A stretch of 9,288 nt of DNA from DATKDU01 sp035512595. Its GTDB lineage: Bacteria; Planctomycetota; Planctomycetia; Pirellulales; Pirellulaceae. The stretch spans positions 1-9,288 of the forward strand of contig DATKDU010000252.1 of the NCBI GenBank assembly GCA_035512595.1, in the 5' to 3' direction. Shown in pieces: positions 1 through 6,758 of this stretch (its first letter is position 1; every line of letters starts with the position of its first letter). The position numbers and the translations under genes were made by a program. Below the pieces are notes generated by a model that saw only the letters and a list, made by a program, of their open reading frames with translations, did not search any database and had not been told where the DNA came from.

Positions 1-70
1 GCCTCCGCTCGAATGCCGCCAAACCCAATCGCGCCGCCAGGAGCGTAAGAAAAACGGTGTGCCGCAGCAT
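1..70 (-). CDS. N-terminus of an unidentified protein, cut by the window edge
   Basis: A minus-strand reading frame starts at an ATG (complement of 68-70) and stays open to the window edge. It gives 23 codons that begin MLRHTVFLTLLAARLGLAAF. A GGAG ribosome binding site lies six bases upstream of the ATG, and a perfect TATAAT (complement of 113-118) lies further upstream, so a real start is likely. The stretch is hydrophobic after an early Arg, as in a signal peptide or first membrane segment, but Arg14 interrupts it, so export is uncertain. The gene diverges from the oxidoreductase at 191. No family can be assigned from so short a piece. Confidence 0.5.
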   Translation of the reverse strand, partial: MLRHTVFLTLLAARLGLAAFERR

Positions 71-112
71 GGCCGGCTCCGTGTCTGATGGTGTTCCCGC
101 CCGCCGCGGCAA

Positions 113-120
113 ATTATACT
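113..120. promoter_or_regulatory. Overlapping -10-like elements for divergent genes
   Basis: The sequence ATTATACT reads as a perfect TATAAT on the minus strand (113-118) and as TATACT on the plus strand (115-120, five of six consensus bases). It sits in the 120-bp gap between the divergent partial gene (start 70) and the oxidoreductase (start 191). Neither direction has a good -35 at 16-18 bp: the best minus-strand candidate matches three of six bases and the plus-strand one two. Assignment is by position and -10 match only. Confidence 0.35.
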
Positions 121-190
121 ACTATCGTTTTCCTATGCCCCTCCCCCGGCAGTGACCCGCCGCGATTGCCCCTCTCCAGGAACGTTTGAC

Positions 191-1582
191 ATGAACAGCA
201 GCAAAGAATCCACCCGCCGTCAATTCATCAAAGACACCAGCACCCTCGTTGCCGTCGGCACGCTCGCCGGCATGACAGTCCCCCTGGTCCATGCCGCCCA
301 GGACAGCACCGTGCAAGTCGCCCTCGTCGGCTGCGGCGGCCGCGGCACCGGCGCTGCGACCAACGCCCTCTCGGTCAAGAGCGGGCCGATCAAGCTGGTC
401 GCCATGGCCGACGTGTTTCGAGATCGACTCAACGACAGCATCGGGAACCTGAATAAGAGCCACGAAAAACAGGTGGATGTCCCCCCCGATCGCCGCTTCA
501 TCGGCTTCGACGCCTACAAGGAAGCCATCGACTGCTTGAGGCCCGGCGACGTCGCCATCTTCGCCACGCCGCCGGCATTCCGCTGGGTTCATTTCAAATA
601 CGCGATCGAAAAAGGGGTCAACGTCTTCATGGAGAAGCCGGTGACCGTGGACGGGCCCAGCACGCGGAAGATGCTTGAGCTCGGCGAGAAGGCGAAGGAG
701 AAGAACCTCAAAGTGGCCGTCGGCCTGATGTGCCGCCACTGCGAGGCCCGCGGGGAGCTCTTCAAGCGGATTCAGGATGGCGAGATTGGCGACCTGATCA
801 CCCTCCGCTGCTACCGCATGCACCCGCCCGTCGGCTCGGCTTTCTCCCCGCCGCGGCCCGAAGGGGTCAACGAGCTGGAGTATCAGATCCGGCGGTTCCA
901 CAGCTTCCTGTGGGCCAGCGGCGGCTGCTACAGCGACTTCTACATCCACAACATCGATGAGTGCTGCTGGATGAAGAACGCTTGGCCGGTGCAGGCCCAG
1001 GCCACGGGCGGTCGTCACTATCGCAATCACGCCACCGATCCCTCGAAGGGCCAGGACATCGACCAGAACTTCGACAATTACTCGGTCGAGTATACTTTTG
1101 CCGACGGCAGCAACATGTTCCTCTACGGCCGGACGATGCCTGGCTGCCACGACGAGTTCGCCAGTTACGCTCACGGGAGCAAGGGGCTGGGCATCATCTC
1201 CACGTCGTCCCACTCGCCGGCTAAGTGCCGCATTTACAGCGGTCAAAAGGAAGTGAAGGACAAGCTGGCCTGGGCCTTTCCGCAGCCGGAGCCGAACCCG
1301 TACCAGCTCGAGTGGGAGCACCTGATCGACGCCATCCGCACCGACCGGCCGCACAACGAGGTGAAGCGCGGGGCGGAGGCGAGCCTCGTCACCGCGATGG
1401 GACGCATGGCCGCCCACACCGGCCAGGTGATCACCTTCGACGACATGCTCAACTGCGAGCACGAGTTCGCCCCGAATGTGGACAAGCTGGTCCTCGGCGG
1501 CGAAGCGCCAATCCAGGCCGATGCTAGTGGCCGCTATCCCGTGCCGATGCCGGGCCTCAGTGATCGCGAATATGCGGCGTAG
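191..1582 (+). CDS. Tat-exported Gfo/Idh/MocA family oxidoreductase
   Basis: A 463-residue member of the NAD(P)-dependent Gfo/Idh/MocA family, whose members oxidise or reduce hydroxyl/keto groups on sugars, cyclitols and related compounds. The N-terminus carries a twin-arginine signal (TRRQFIKD, residues 8-15), a hydrophobic stretch and a likely cleavage site after VHA (residue 35), so export in folded form is expected. The Rossmann nucleotide-binding loop is GCGGRG (47-52). The family EKP motif is at 148-150, and a catalytic-type His lies in DFYIHNID (249-256). The C-terminus ends YPVPMPGLSDREYAA, a tail I associate with planctomycete members. ATG 191 is preferred over GTG 152 because it puts the RR motif close to the N-terminus and has AGGA nine bases upstream (178-181). 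The substrate is unknown. The gene converges with the lipoprotein gene, and no terminator is visible in the 21-bp gap. Confidence 0.93.
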   Translation: MNSSKESTRRQFIKDTSTLVAVGTLAGMTVPLVHAAQDSTVQVALVGCGGRGTGAATNALSVKSGPIKLVAMADVFRDRLNDSIGNLNKSHEKQVDVPPDRRFIGFDAYKEAIDCLRPGDVAIFATPPAFRWVHFKYAIEKGVNVFMEKPVTVDGPSTRKMLELGEKAKEKNLKVAVGLMCRHCEARGELFKRIQDGEIGDLITLRCYRMHPPVGSAFSPPRPEGVNELEYQIRRFHSFLWASGGCYSDFYIHNIDECCWMKNAWPVQAQATGGRHYRNHATDPSKGQDIDQNFDNYSVEYTFADGSNMFLYGRTMPGCHDEFASYAHGSKGLGIISTSSHSPAKCRIYSGQKEVKDKLAWAFPQPEPNPYQLEWEHLIDAIRTDRPHNEVKRGAEASLVTAMGRMAAHTGQVITFDDMLNCEHEFAPNVDKLVLGGEAPIQADASGRYPVPMPGLSDREYAA

Positions 1583-1603
1583 GAACGTGGCTGGTGCTAA
1601 GTG

Positions 1604-2089
1604 TCAGTCAACGACGCGAATCGGATATTGCGCGATCGGCTGTTGTGAGACTTCAACGACCAGCTGCAACTCGCCTCGCCGGCGCAGCGGATGAACTAGA
1701 GCCGCTAATATGACACCGTCGCCGGAATCCTTGGTCACAGTGAGTGGAACGTGGGCTACATTGGTTTGCGGGCGCCCGACCGGCCGCAGTGTGAGAAATG
1801 GCACCGGAATTGGCCCTTTAGCTAGGGCTCCTTCGGAAATTCGAACACGAAACTCGACGAGCTTCAGAGCGGGAATCTGAATCACCTCCCGCGACTCAAT
1901 TGCAACTCCATGGTACGCAATCGGTGGTAACTCGATAACTGCGTCCACTTGGGGCCTTGTTTGAACGTAAGTCGACTGAACGGGCTTCTCGTTGCATCCG
2001 ATCCCAATCATGAACGCGGCGACCCACCACATTCGTGTAATCGAGGTGGGGAAAGCGCCAGTATCGTATATATCGCGACACAAAAACAT
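1604..2089 (-). CDS. Putative small lipoprotein, family unknown
   Basis: A 161-codon frame on the minus strand, last gene of the DUF1559 module. A hydrophobic stretch, MWWVAAFMIGIGC, ends in Cys32 followed by Asn, which resembles a lipoprotein signal with a loose lipobox (GIG before Cys). The mature part alternates short hydrophobic and polar runs (VDAVIELPP, LVEFRVRI, ELQLVVEVSQQP), which suggests an extracytoplasmic beta-rich domain; no family is recognised. The start is uncertain. ATG 2089 supplies an Arg before the hydrophobic core but leaves a long n-region, while ATG 2032 would start directly at MWW with no positive charge. Neither has a convincing Shine-Dalgarno. It follows the upstream secreted-protein gene by 81 bp and its GC is lower than that of the flanking enzymes. 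Confidence 0.6.
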   Translation of the reverse strand: MFLCRDIYDTGAFPTSITRMWWVAAFMIGIGCNEKPVQSTYVQTRPQVDAVIELPPIAYHGVAIESREVIQIPALKLVEFRVRISEGALAKGPIPVPFLTLRPVGRPQTNVAHVPLTVTKDSGDGVILAALVHPLRRRGELQLVVEVSQQPIAQYPIRVVD

Positions 2090-2170
2090 CGGCGAGTAGG
2101 TTTCTCAAACAGTCATTGTTCGTTCGCTGTCATTAGCTGCGCATCGATAGCCAACATCCATATTCTGTTA

Positions 2171-2572
2171 CTACCCGTCTAAATCTACAAAGAAGAATTG
2201 ACCAAGGGCCAGCGGCGTAGTAGTTTCAGCATCATTGTCAGACTTCCAGATCCGCACATATCCGGTAGACGGTGCCGTCCAAGGCATGCCCGGCCCAGCA
2301 CTCGCGGTTCCCTTCCACGTGTTCGGCGCTTCCGGTAGCCATGGGAAAGTTCCCGAGCCAGTCCCCTCGTGCTCTCCGCCGGCGTACACCCTAACTGTGA
2401 GATCACATTCCTCACCTACACCAGTACCAATTGCGTACACGTCCGACCATTGGTCCAATTCGTCCGACGGCTCTGGGTCGTCGACGTCCCAGGTCGCGGA
2501 AAGTGGTTGGACTGGCAGGGCTGCTACGCCTGCCAACAACAGAACTATAAGACAACTTTGTCTCAGCAGCAT
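2171..2572 (-). CDS. Small secreted protein of unknown function
   Basis: A 133-residue protein with a classical signal peptide: an Arg at position 4, a hydrophobic core CLIVLLLAGVAALP, and a likely cleavage after LSA (residue 26). The mature part is acidic at its start (WDVDDPEPSDELDQW), then rich in Gly, Thr, Pro and Trp, ending LALGQFFFVDLDG. This fits a small extracellular beta-type domain, but I recognise no family. ATG 2572 is well supported: GGAGG lies eight bases upstream on the minus strand. The gene begins 36 bp after the DUF1559 stop codon, so the two are probably co-transcribed. The pairing suggests an envelope or extracellular role, which is inference from context only. Confidence 0.75.
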   Translation of the reverse strand: MLLRQSCLIVLLLAGVAALPVQPLSATWDVDDPEPSDELDQWSDVYAIGTGVGEECDLTVRVYAGGEHEGTGSGTFPWLPEAPNTWKGTASAGPGMPWTAPSTGYVRIWKSDNDAETTTPLALGQFFFVDLDG

Positions 2573-2608
2573 TTTTGTGTCCTCCGTATTGTAGTGGACG
2601 TCAGTCGG

Positions 2609-3556
2609 TTACGGACCTTCTGCCCCTGCGCGGGTTCCAAGTGCTCGATATATGGCAAGCTGGATACCCGAATTGACGAACTCTATATGGCCGTCCGCGA
2701 ATGCAATATGCACACCGTCAGCGTGCAGGCTCGCGAGAGTATACACGCCAAACTTCACGCTTCCGCCATTGAAGCAGCTCAATTTATTGGGTGTTAGCGA
2801 GTGGGTGTAAAGCGTTGATCCCGCGTTCCCTGCATACCATGGATTGCCACGCGTACCACTGCTTCCGATAGCCTGTCCCGATCCATTGACCGCGAACTGC
2901 TGGGTCATGCATGCTTGGCATAGATCTTCGTGTTCATTCACTCCAAATGGAGTGGCAGTTTGCCAAATGGTGCGTAAACGCGACCGCGACGTACCATCGC
3001 CTACGAGGATTTCGCCGATCATTGCCGTTCGGGATAATCCGTCCTGGATCTCGGCGGTAGAAATGAATTGCCCGCGACGATCGGGCTGTGGGTTACTTAT
3101 GTTACTGGGGTCAAAGACGCCATTGGATCCACGCGACAGGATGTCGTAACCCATGTTTCCAAGGTAACTTGTATTCGACTTACTCGCTCGTGCAAAGTCG
3201 TCACTTGGACAGCGATATTGAAGAATTGGGGTCTCCAAAACTGACGTAATCGCGTCGGGCGCTTGCTCATAATAATATTGTCCTCGGTCGATGCGCTCGT
3301 ACAACGCATTGAGGTCCAATTGAGGAAGAATTGCCACGAGAAAACTGTACGAAGATGCATTGCCCGCCGGAAAACACCCGTTCTGCCCCTCGTACAAGTG
3401 GACCGCAGTTGCAATCTGGCGCAGATTTGAGCCGCACTGCATGCGGCGGGCTTGTTCGCGGCTAGACTGTACTGCGGGTAAAAGAAGCGCCAAAAGAATC
3501 GCGATTATTGCAATCGCGACGAGGAGTTCCAGCAAGGTTAAGCCGGACCGACGCAT
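2609..3556 (-). CDS. DUF1559 domain-containing prepilin-like protein
   Basis: A 315-residue protein with a type IV prepilin/pseudopilin N-terminus: MRRSGLTLLELLVAIAIIAI, with the expected prepilin peptidase cut after the Gly (residue 5), a Glu at mature position 5 and a long hydrophobic helix. This is followed by LLPAVQSSREQARRMQC, the hallmark of DUF1559 proteins, which occur in large paralogous sets in planctomycetes. Near the C-terminus HADGVHIAFADG fits the H-X9-DG motif of the family exactly. Cysteines at CGSN, RCPSD and CQAC may form disulphides. ATG 3556 has AGGAG eight bases upstream and a good promoter at 3587-3615. It is the first gene of a three-gene minus-strand module. The family's cellular function is not established; a surface or pseudopilus-like location follows from the N-terminus. 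Confidence 0.95.
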   Translation of the reverse strand: MRRSGLTLLELLVAIAIIAILLALLLPAVQSSREQARRMQCGSNLRQIATAVHLYEGQNGCFPAGNASSYSFLVAILPQLDLNALYERIDRGQYYYEQAPDAITSVLETPILQYRCPSDDFARASKSNTSYLGNMGYDILSRGSNGVFDPSNISNPQPDRRGQFISTAEIQDGLSRTAMIGEILVGDGTSRSRLRTIWQTATPFGVNEHEDLCQACMTQQFAVNGSGQAIGSSGTRGNPWYAGNAGSTLYTHSLTPNKLSCFNGGSVKFGVYTLASLHADGVHIAFADGHIEFVNSGIQLAIYRALGTRAGAEGP

Positions 3557-3586
3557 TTCGCAGACTCCTGCACCATCACCCTGTGG

Positions 3587-3615
3587 AATCTAGCCAACTT
3601 GGATTGTTCCGTCAA
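3587..3615 (-). promoter_or_regulatory. Sigma70-like promoter of the DUF1559 module
   Basis: On the minus strand, TTGACG (complement of 3610-3615) is followed after exactly 17 bases by TAGATT (complement of 3587-3592). These match the -35 consensus at five of six bases and the -10 at five of six. Transcription would begin near 3580, giving a leader of about 24 bases that contains the AGGAG ribosome binding site of the DUF1559 gene. It is the best promoter match I saw in the window. Confidence 0.7.
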
Positions 3616-3633
3616 GCTGGCAGGCACGGAAAT

Positions 3634-3744
3634 ATGTCTACTCTGGCTGGTCACGGCAGGGAAGTACCGATCAAGGCCAATGCCCACGGTCCCTATCCAG
3701 TGCTGCTGCCGGGGATTATCACCGATCGCGAGTATACGGGTTAA
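3634..3744 (+). pseudogene. C-terminal remnant of a Gfo/Idh/MocA oxidoreductase
   Basis: The plus-strand frame encodes LAGHGREVPIKANAHGPYPV, then LLPGIITDREYTG and a TAA stop. This aligns with the tail of the oxidoreductase at 191-1582 (LVLGGEAPIQADASGRYPV, then PMPGLSDREYAA): the positions shared are GxE/xVPI-A, G-YPV, PG and DREY. The nucleotides match too, for example GATCGCGA-TAT before the end. Nothing upstream in this frame resembles the rest of the enzyme; the sequence turns directly into the promoter and DUF1559 gene on the opposite strand. It is therefore read as the last 35 or so codons of a second oxidoreductase gene whose body has been lost. An annotation pipeline would probably ignore it or call a spurious small ORF. 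Confidence 0.75.
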
Positions 3745-3747
3745 TTC

Positions 3748-3823
3748 GTAGGGCAAGCGGGACGCTTGCCCAATTCGCGCGATGCGATCAGTCCGATCAG
3801 GGACAAGAGAGAAGCTTGCCTAC
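3748..3823. repeat. REP-like palindromic repeat pair (GTAGG...CCTAC)
   Basis: The left half contains a perfect hairpin, GGGCAAGCG (3751-3759), loop GGA, CGCTTGCCC (3763-3771). The right half (3801-3823) is an imperfect hairpin ending GCTTGCCTAC. The outer ends, GTAGGGCAAGC and GCTTGCCTAC, are inverted copies with one base missing. The layout resembles the element at 9097-9201. It fills the gap between the oxidoreductase remnant and the aminotransferase, and its right end contains the aminotransferase stop codon (3820-3822). The left hairpin could also act as a terminator, although no T-run follows on either strand. Confidence 0.6.
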
Positions 3824-5226
3824 CGACCGACTTGTAGGCGAGTTGCCACGTCCGCAAAGATGCCGTACATCACGTCGAGGTATTGCTGCGCCTCGGCCGC
3901 CGGCATCACCAGCGGCGGGCTGACGCGGATGACCTTGCCAGCTAAGGGGCCGAGAAGATGGATCGCCCGGCCGTGGGCGTCGCCGCGGTAGCAGGCTTCG
4001 ACGCACGCATTGGCGACATCATTGGCCGGCGTATTGCCGGCGGAAGTGCATTCGACGCCCCACACGACCCCTTCGCCGCGGATGTTGGCGACGACGCCCG
4101 TATCCAGCAGATTCAGCAGCCCCTTTTCAATCACGCAGCTCAGCTCGCGGGCCTGAGCGATCACGTCGGTCGTCTCGTACTCGTCGAGCGTCGCCAACAC
4201 GGCCGCACTCGCCAGTGGATTGGCGCTCCAGGTGTCCGAGCCTTCGCCGTAGTGCATCGCGGCAAACAGATCGGCCCGCCCAACGGCAGCACTCACTGGA
4301 ATGCCGTTACCAAGTCCCTTGCCCAGCACGACGATGTCGGGCTCGACGCCGTACTCGGTAAAGGCGAACAGCGACCCGGTGCGGCCGAAGTTGGCCTGCA
4401 CTTCGTCGAGAATGAAAATGATGTCGTGCTCGCGGCAGAAGCGTTCCAATAGCTGGATGAATTCCTTCTGCGGATGGAACGAGCCGCCGCCGCCGAGATA
4501 CGGCTCGGTGATCAGCGTGCCGATGCGAGTGCCGTGCTCATCCCACAGGCGATTGAGCTCCATCTCATACGGCCGCAGGTCAATCGGCTCGCGGCGGCGG
4601 CTGACGCTGATGCACTCCTCGCGCGGGAAGCTGATGAATCTCACTCGCGGGTCGCGCTCGGAATCGGCTTCACTGCCAGTGACCGCGCCGGCCAGCCCTT
4701 TCTTGCCGTGGAAGCCGTGCCGCGTGCTGAGGATCATGTCGCGACTTTCATCCCGGTCGAGCGAGGCCCAGAGGGCTTTCTGGATCGCTTCGCTGCCGCT
4801 GGCAGCCCACAGGACCTGCTCGCAGCGAGTGCCGCCGGGCTGCTCTTTCATCAGCGAAATCAGCCGCTCGCAGCAGAGGGTCTCGACTTCGGTGACCGCA
4901 TTGTAGCCGTTGAGCGTGACCGCCTGGCAGAACTCGCCGCCCTGCTTCAGTGAACCCAAGCCCAGATACTCGATCACCCGGTTCCACCAGCGGACCGGAT
5001 TGTGCCCCAGGTTCATCACCAGCACGCCGGAGGAAAAATCGGCCAGCTTCCGCCCTTCCGGCGTCCAGTGGTACGAGCCGGCACTCTTGGCCAGCACGGC
5101 CAGGCTCGGCGTGAACGTGCGGATACAGTGCGGCTCAACTTCGGCCAGCCGGCGGCGGATGTCGTTGGAGGCGTCTTCGCCCGCGTGTTGGATAACGGGG
5201 ATCAGTTCGGCAGCAGCGTTAGACAT
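3820..5226 (-). CDS. Class III PLP-dependent aminotransferase
   Basis: A 468-residue fold-type I, class III aminotransferase, a cytosolic family that moves an amino group between an amine or amino acid and a keto acid, aldehyde or ketone. Visible signatures: the cofactor-phosphate region ASGSEA (142-147), the aromatic/His motif HGFHGK (170-175), LITEPYLGGGG (238-248), the PLP-ring Asp in ILDEVQANFGRTG (D274) and the Schiff-base Lys in VLGKGLGNGIP (K303). TWSANPLAS follows, as usual for the class. Length fits the family. ATG 5226 is chosen over TTG 5259 because it is the first standard start; neither has a clear ribosome binding site. It lies 245 bp downstream of the same-strand dehydrogenase with a hairpin repeat between, so shared transcription is possible but not certain. 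The amino acceptor cannot be deduced. The stop codon lies inside a REP-like repeat. Confidence 0.93.
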   Translation of the reverse strand: MSNAAAELIPVIQHAGEDASNDIRRRLAEVEPHCIRTFTPSLAVLAKSAGSYHWTPEGRKLADFSSGVLVMNLGHNPVRWWNRVIEYLGLGSLKQGGEFCQAVTLNGYNAVTEVETLCCERLISLMKEQPGGTRCEQVLWAASGSEAIQKALWASLDRDESRDMILSTRHGFHGKKGLAGAVTGSEADSERDPRVRFISFPREECISVSRRREPIDLRPYEMELNRLWDEHGTRIGTLITEPYLGGGGSFHPQKEFIQLLERFCREHDIIFILDEVQANFGRTGSLFAFTEYGVEPDIVVLGKGLGNGIPVSAAVGRADLFAAMHYGEGSDTWSANPLASAAVLATLDEYETTDVIAQARELSCVIEKGLLNLLDTGVVANIRGEGVVWGVECTSAGNTPANDVANACVEACYRGDAHGRAIHLLGPLAGKVIRVSPPLVMPAAEAQQYLDVMYGIFADVATRLQVGR

Positions 5227-5310
5227 AGCACTTGGTAAACTTGATTTGTTACGCGGCAAAATTTCGAAATCGCGAGGCTACTTCCCAATGGCAGTGTCGA
5301 TTGTTTCTTG

Positions 5311-5392
5311 CACAGAGGCGCGGAGGCGCGGAGGCACAGAGCAGCAGGACAACATTGGTTTCTCTGTGCCTTTGTGCCTCCGAGCCTCTGTG
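5311..5392. repeat. CACAGAGG-type hairpin repeat, copy 1
   Basis: Two 31-base arms, 5311-5341 and 5362-5392, are inverted copies with 27 of 31 positions matching, separated by a 20-base loop. The arms are built from CACAGAGG/GGAGGC units and end in CACAGAG. A second copy of the same family lies at 7693-7777. The element sits in the gap between the dehydrogenase and the aminotransferase. It encodes nothing; frames through it give the repetitive nonsense often mis-annotated as small proteins. It could affect read-through between the two genes. Confidence 0.8.
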
Positions 5393-5471
5393 TCAAAAAA
5401 CCAAACACGCCACCCCTGGATTGCTCCCTCTCAACACAGCAACGGATTGAAGTTGGTTCATCCATATTGGT

Positions 5472-6758
5472 TCACGCTGAGTCGTTAACACGTCCGCGAT
5501 ACAGCACTTCCGGCTCTGCCTTGCCGGGACAAAGCAAAACCAGGCCACCCAGCTTGTGATCCACTTCGACGACGCAGTTCGGAACGCCGGCGACGTGCCT
5601 GGCCAGGATGGCTTCCATCGCCTGGACGGCAGCAACGGTCTGGCGATCGGACGCAACGTCGTTGTAGGCCAGCTTACGGGCGGCTGCGAGCCGTGTGGTT
5701 CGCTCGCCGGCCGGCCCGCCGAATTCGACCGTGGCCACTTCGCGAACGAAACGCTCCAGCACCTCAATGCCGTAGCCGCGCTGCGAGCGCTCGCCCCAAG
5801 GCTCGAGGAACTCGCCGTTGTAGTGGTTGTTGATGTTGATCTTCCGCTTAAGCGGCGTTTTGCCTTCGACGGTGCACTCCACCCCCCGCTTGCGGCTGTG
5901 GCCGTTCCAGACGCCGTTGTCGAAGCGGAACTGCACCTCCTGATCGACGTAGCCGGGGAAATTGTCGGGAGCGACCCAACTCGTGTGGATGTCGAACGCC
6001 GCCTCGCGGCCGCCGTCGTACTCGTAGATCATGCGGAGCTGCGTGCTGTCCCACGTCGGGCCGTCGGCCGGGCCGACGATGCCGCGCTGCCCGGTGCAAG
6101 ACACGCTCTTCAGCCGCCCGCCGAACGTGAAATCGATCAGCTTGATGTAGTGGACGGCGACATACGTCCCCGGATTGCGGCCGGTGATCCATTCCGCGAA
6201 TTGACTGCCGCTGATGCTCTTGGGCTCCATCAGCGTGCAGTAGCCCGTGTTGACGTGCGACAGTTCGCCGTCGGCCACAAGCGTCCGCAGCTTCTTGTGG
6301 TCCGGGTCGAGCAGCTTGTGATAGACGACTTTCGCCAGAAGTCCCTTCTGCCGAGCCAAAGCGTCCAGCTCGTCGAGCTCCGCTAGCGACAGGACCGACG
6401 GTTTTTCGATCAGCACGTGCTTGCCGGCAGTCAGTGCCGCCTTGGCCGACGAGAAGTGGCGGTTGTCCGGCGTGGCGACGCAGACGAAATCGACGTCGTG
6501 CTGGAGGAGTAGGCCGATCGAGTCGGGCTCCTTGAAGCTGGCGAAGTCGCCTACTTTACCTGCCGCGGACTTCTTGTAGGCTTCCGCCCGGCTGCCGGTC
6601 CGGCTGGCGACGGCCGCAAGTTCGACGCCGCATAGTCCAAACGCCCGGTCGTAAATGCCGCCGGCCGCGTGTGCGTGTTCGAAGAAGGGGCGATAGGTCT
6701 CGTCGAAGATCATTCCCATGCCGACCATGCCGGCACGGAGGGTGTGTTTGTCGGACAT
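5472..6758 (-). CDS. Gfo/Idh/MocA family dehydrogenase (cytosolic)
   Basis: A 428-residue Gfo/Idh/MocA oxidoreductase with no signal peptide, unlike the Tat-exported paralogue at 191-1582. The Rossmann loop is AGMVGMGMIFDETY (9-22), VATPDNRHF (94-102) follows the nucleotide site, and the EKP motif is at 118-120. A catalytic-type His lies in AVHYIKLIDF (H203). The C-terminal domain is the usual beta-sheet fold, with a possible substrate region NNHYNGEFLEPWG (310-322). ATG 6758 is chosen over TTG 6791 because the shorter protein begins directly before the Rossmann strand and leaves the divergent control region free. There is no visible Shine-Dalgarno. It diverges from the GntR regulator across 51 bp with repeated AGTGAA motifs, which implies regulation by it. 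With the downstream aminotransferase it suggests oxidise-then-aminate chemistry (inference). Substrate unknown. Confidence 0.93.
   Translation of the reverse strand: MSDKHTLRAGMVGMGMIFDETYRPFFEHAHAAGGIYDRAFGLCGVELAAVASRTGSRAEAYKKSAAGKVGDFASFKEPDSIGLLLQHDVDFVCVATPDNRHFSSAKAALTAGKHVLIEKPSVLSLAELDELDALARQKGLLAKVVYHKLLDPDHKKLRTLVADGELSHVNTGYCTLMEPKSISGSQFAEWITGRNPGTYVAVHYIKLIDFTFGGRLKSVSCTGQRGIVGPADGPTWDSTQLRMIYEYDGGREAAFDIHTSWVAPDNFPGYVDQEVQFRFDNGVWNGHSRKRGVECTVEGKTPLKRKININNHYNGEFLEPWGERSQRGYGIEVLERFVREVATVEFGGPAGERTTRLAAARKLAYNDVASDRQTVAAVQAMEAILARHVAGVPNCVVEVDHKLGGLVLLCPGKAEPEVLYRGRVNDSA

Noticed and set aside
152..190. GTG start giving 13 extra residues on the first oxidoreductase
   Set aside because: It would push the twin-arginine motif away from the N-terminus, and ATG 191 has its own AGGA site.
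122..1462. 446-residue minus-strand open frame
   Set aside because: It lies antisense to the oxidoreductase at 191-1582. The translation is low-complexity (Val, Ala, Gly, Arg, His) with no family signature, as expected from the complement of a GC-rich gene.
3508..3633. Upstream part of the plus-strand frame leading into the oxidoreductase relic
   Set aside because: It overlaps the DUF1559 start and promoter on the other strand and shows no likeness to oxidoreductase sequence, so the relic is limited to about 3634-3744.
3751..3771. Hairpin as an intrinsic terminator
   Set aside because: The 9-bp stem is perfect, but no T-run follows on either strand, and its likeness to the 9097-9201 units favours a repeat element. 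A terminator role is possible but not shown.
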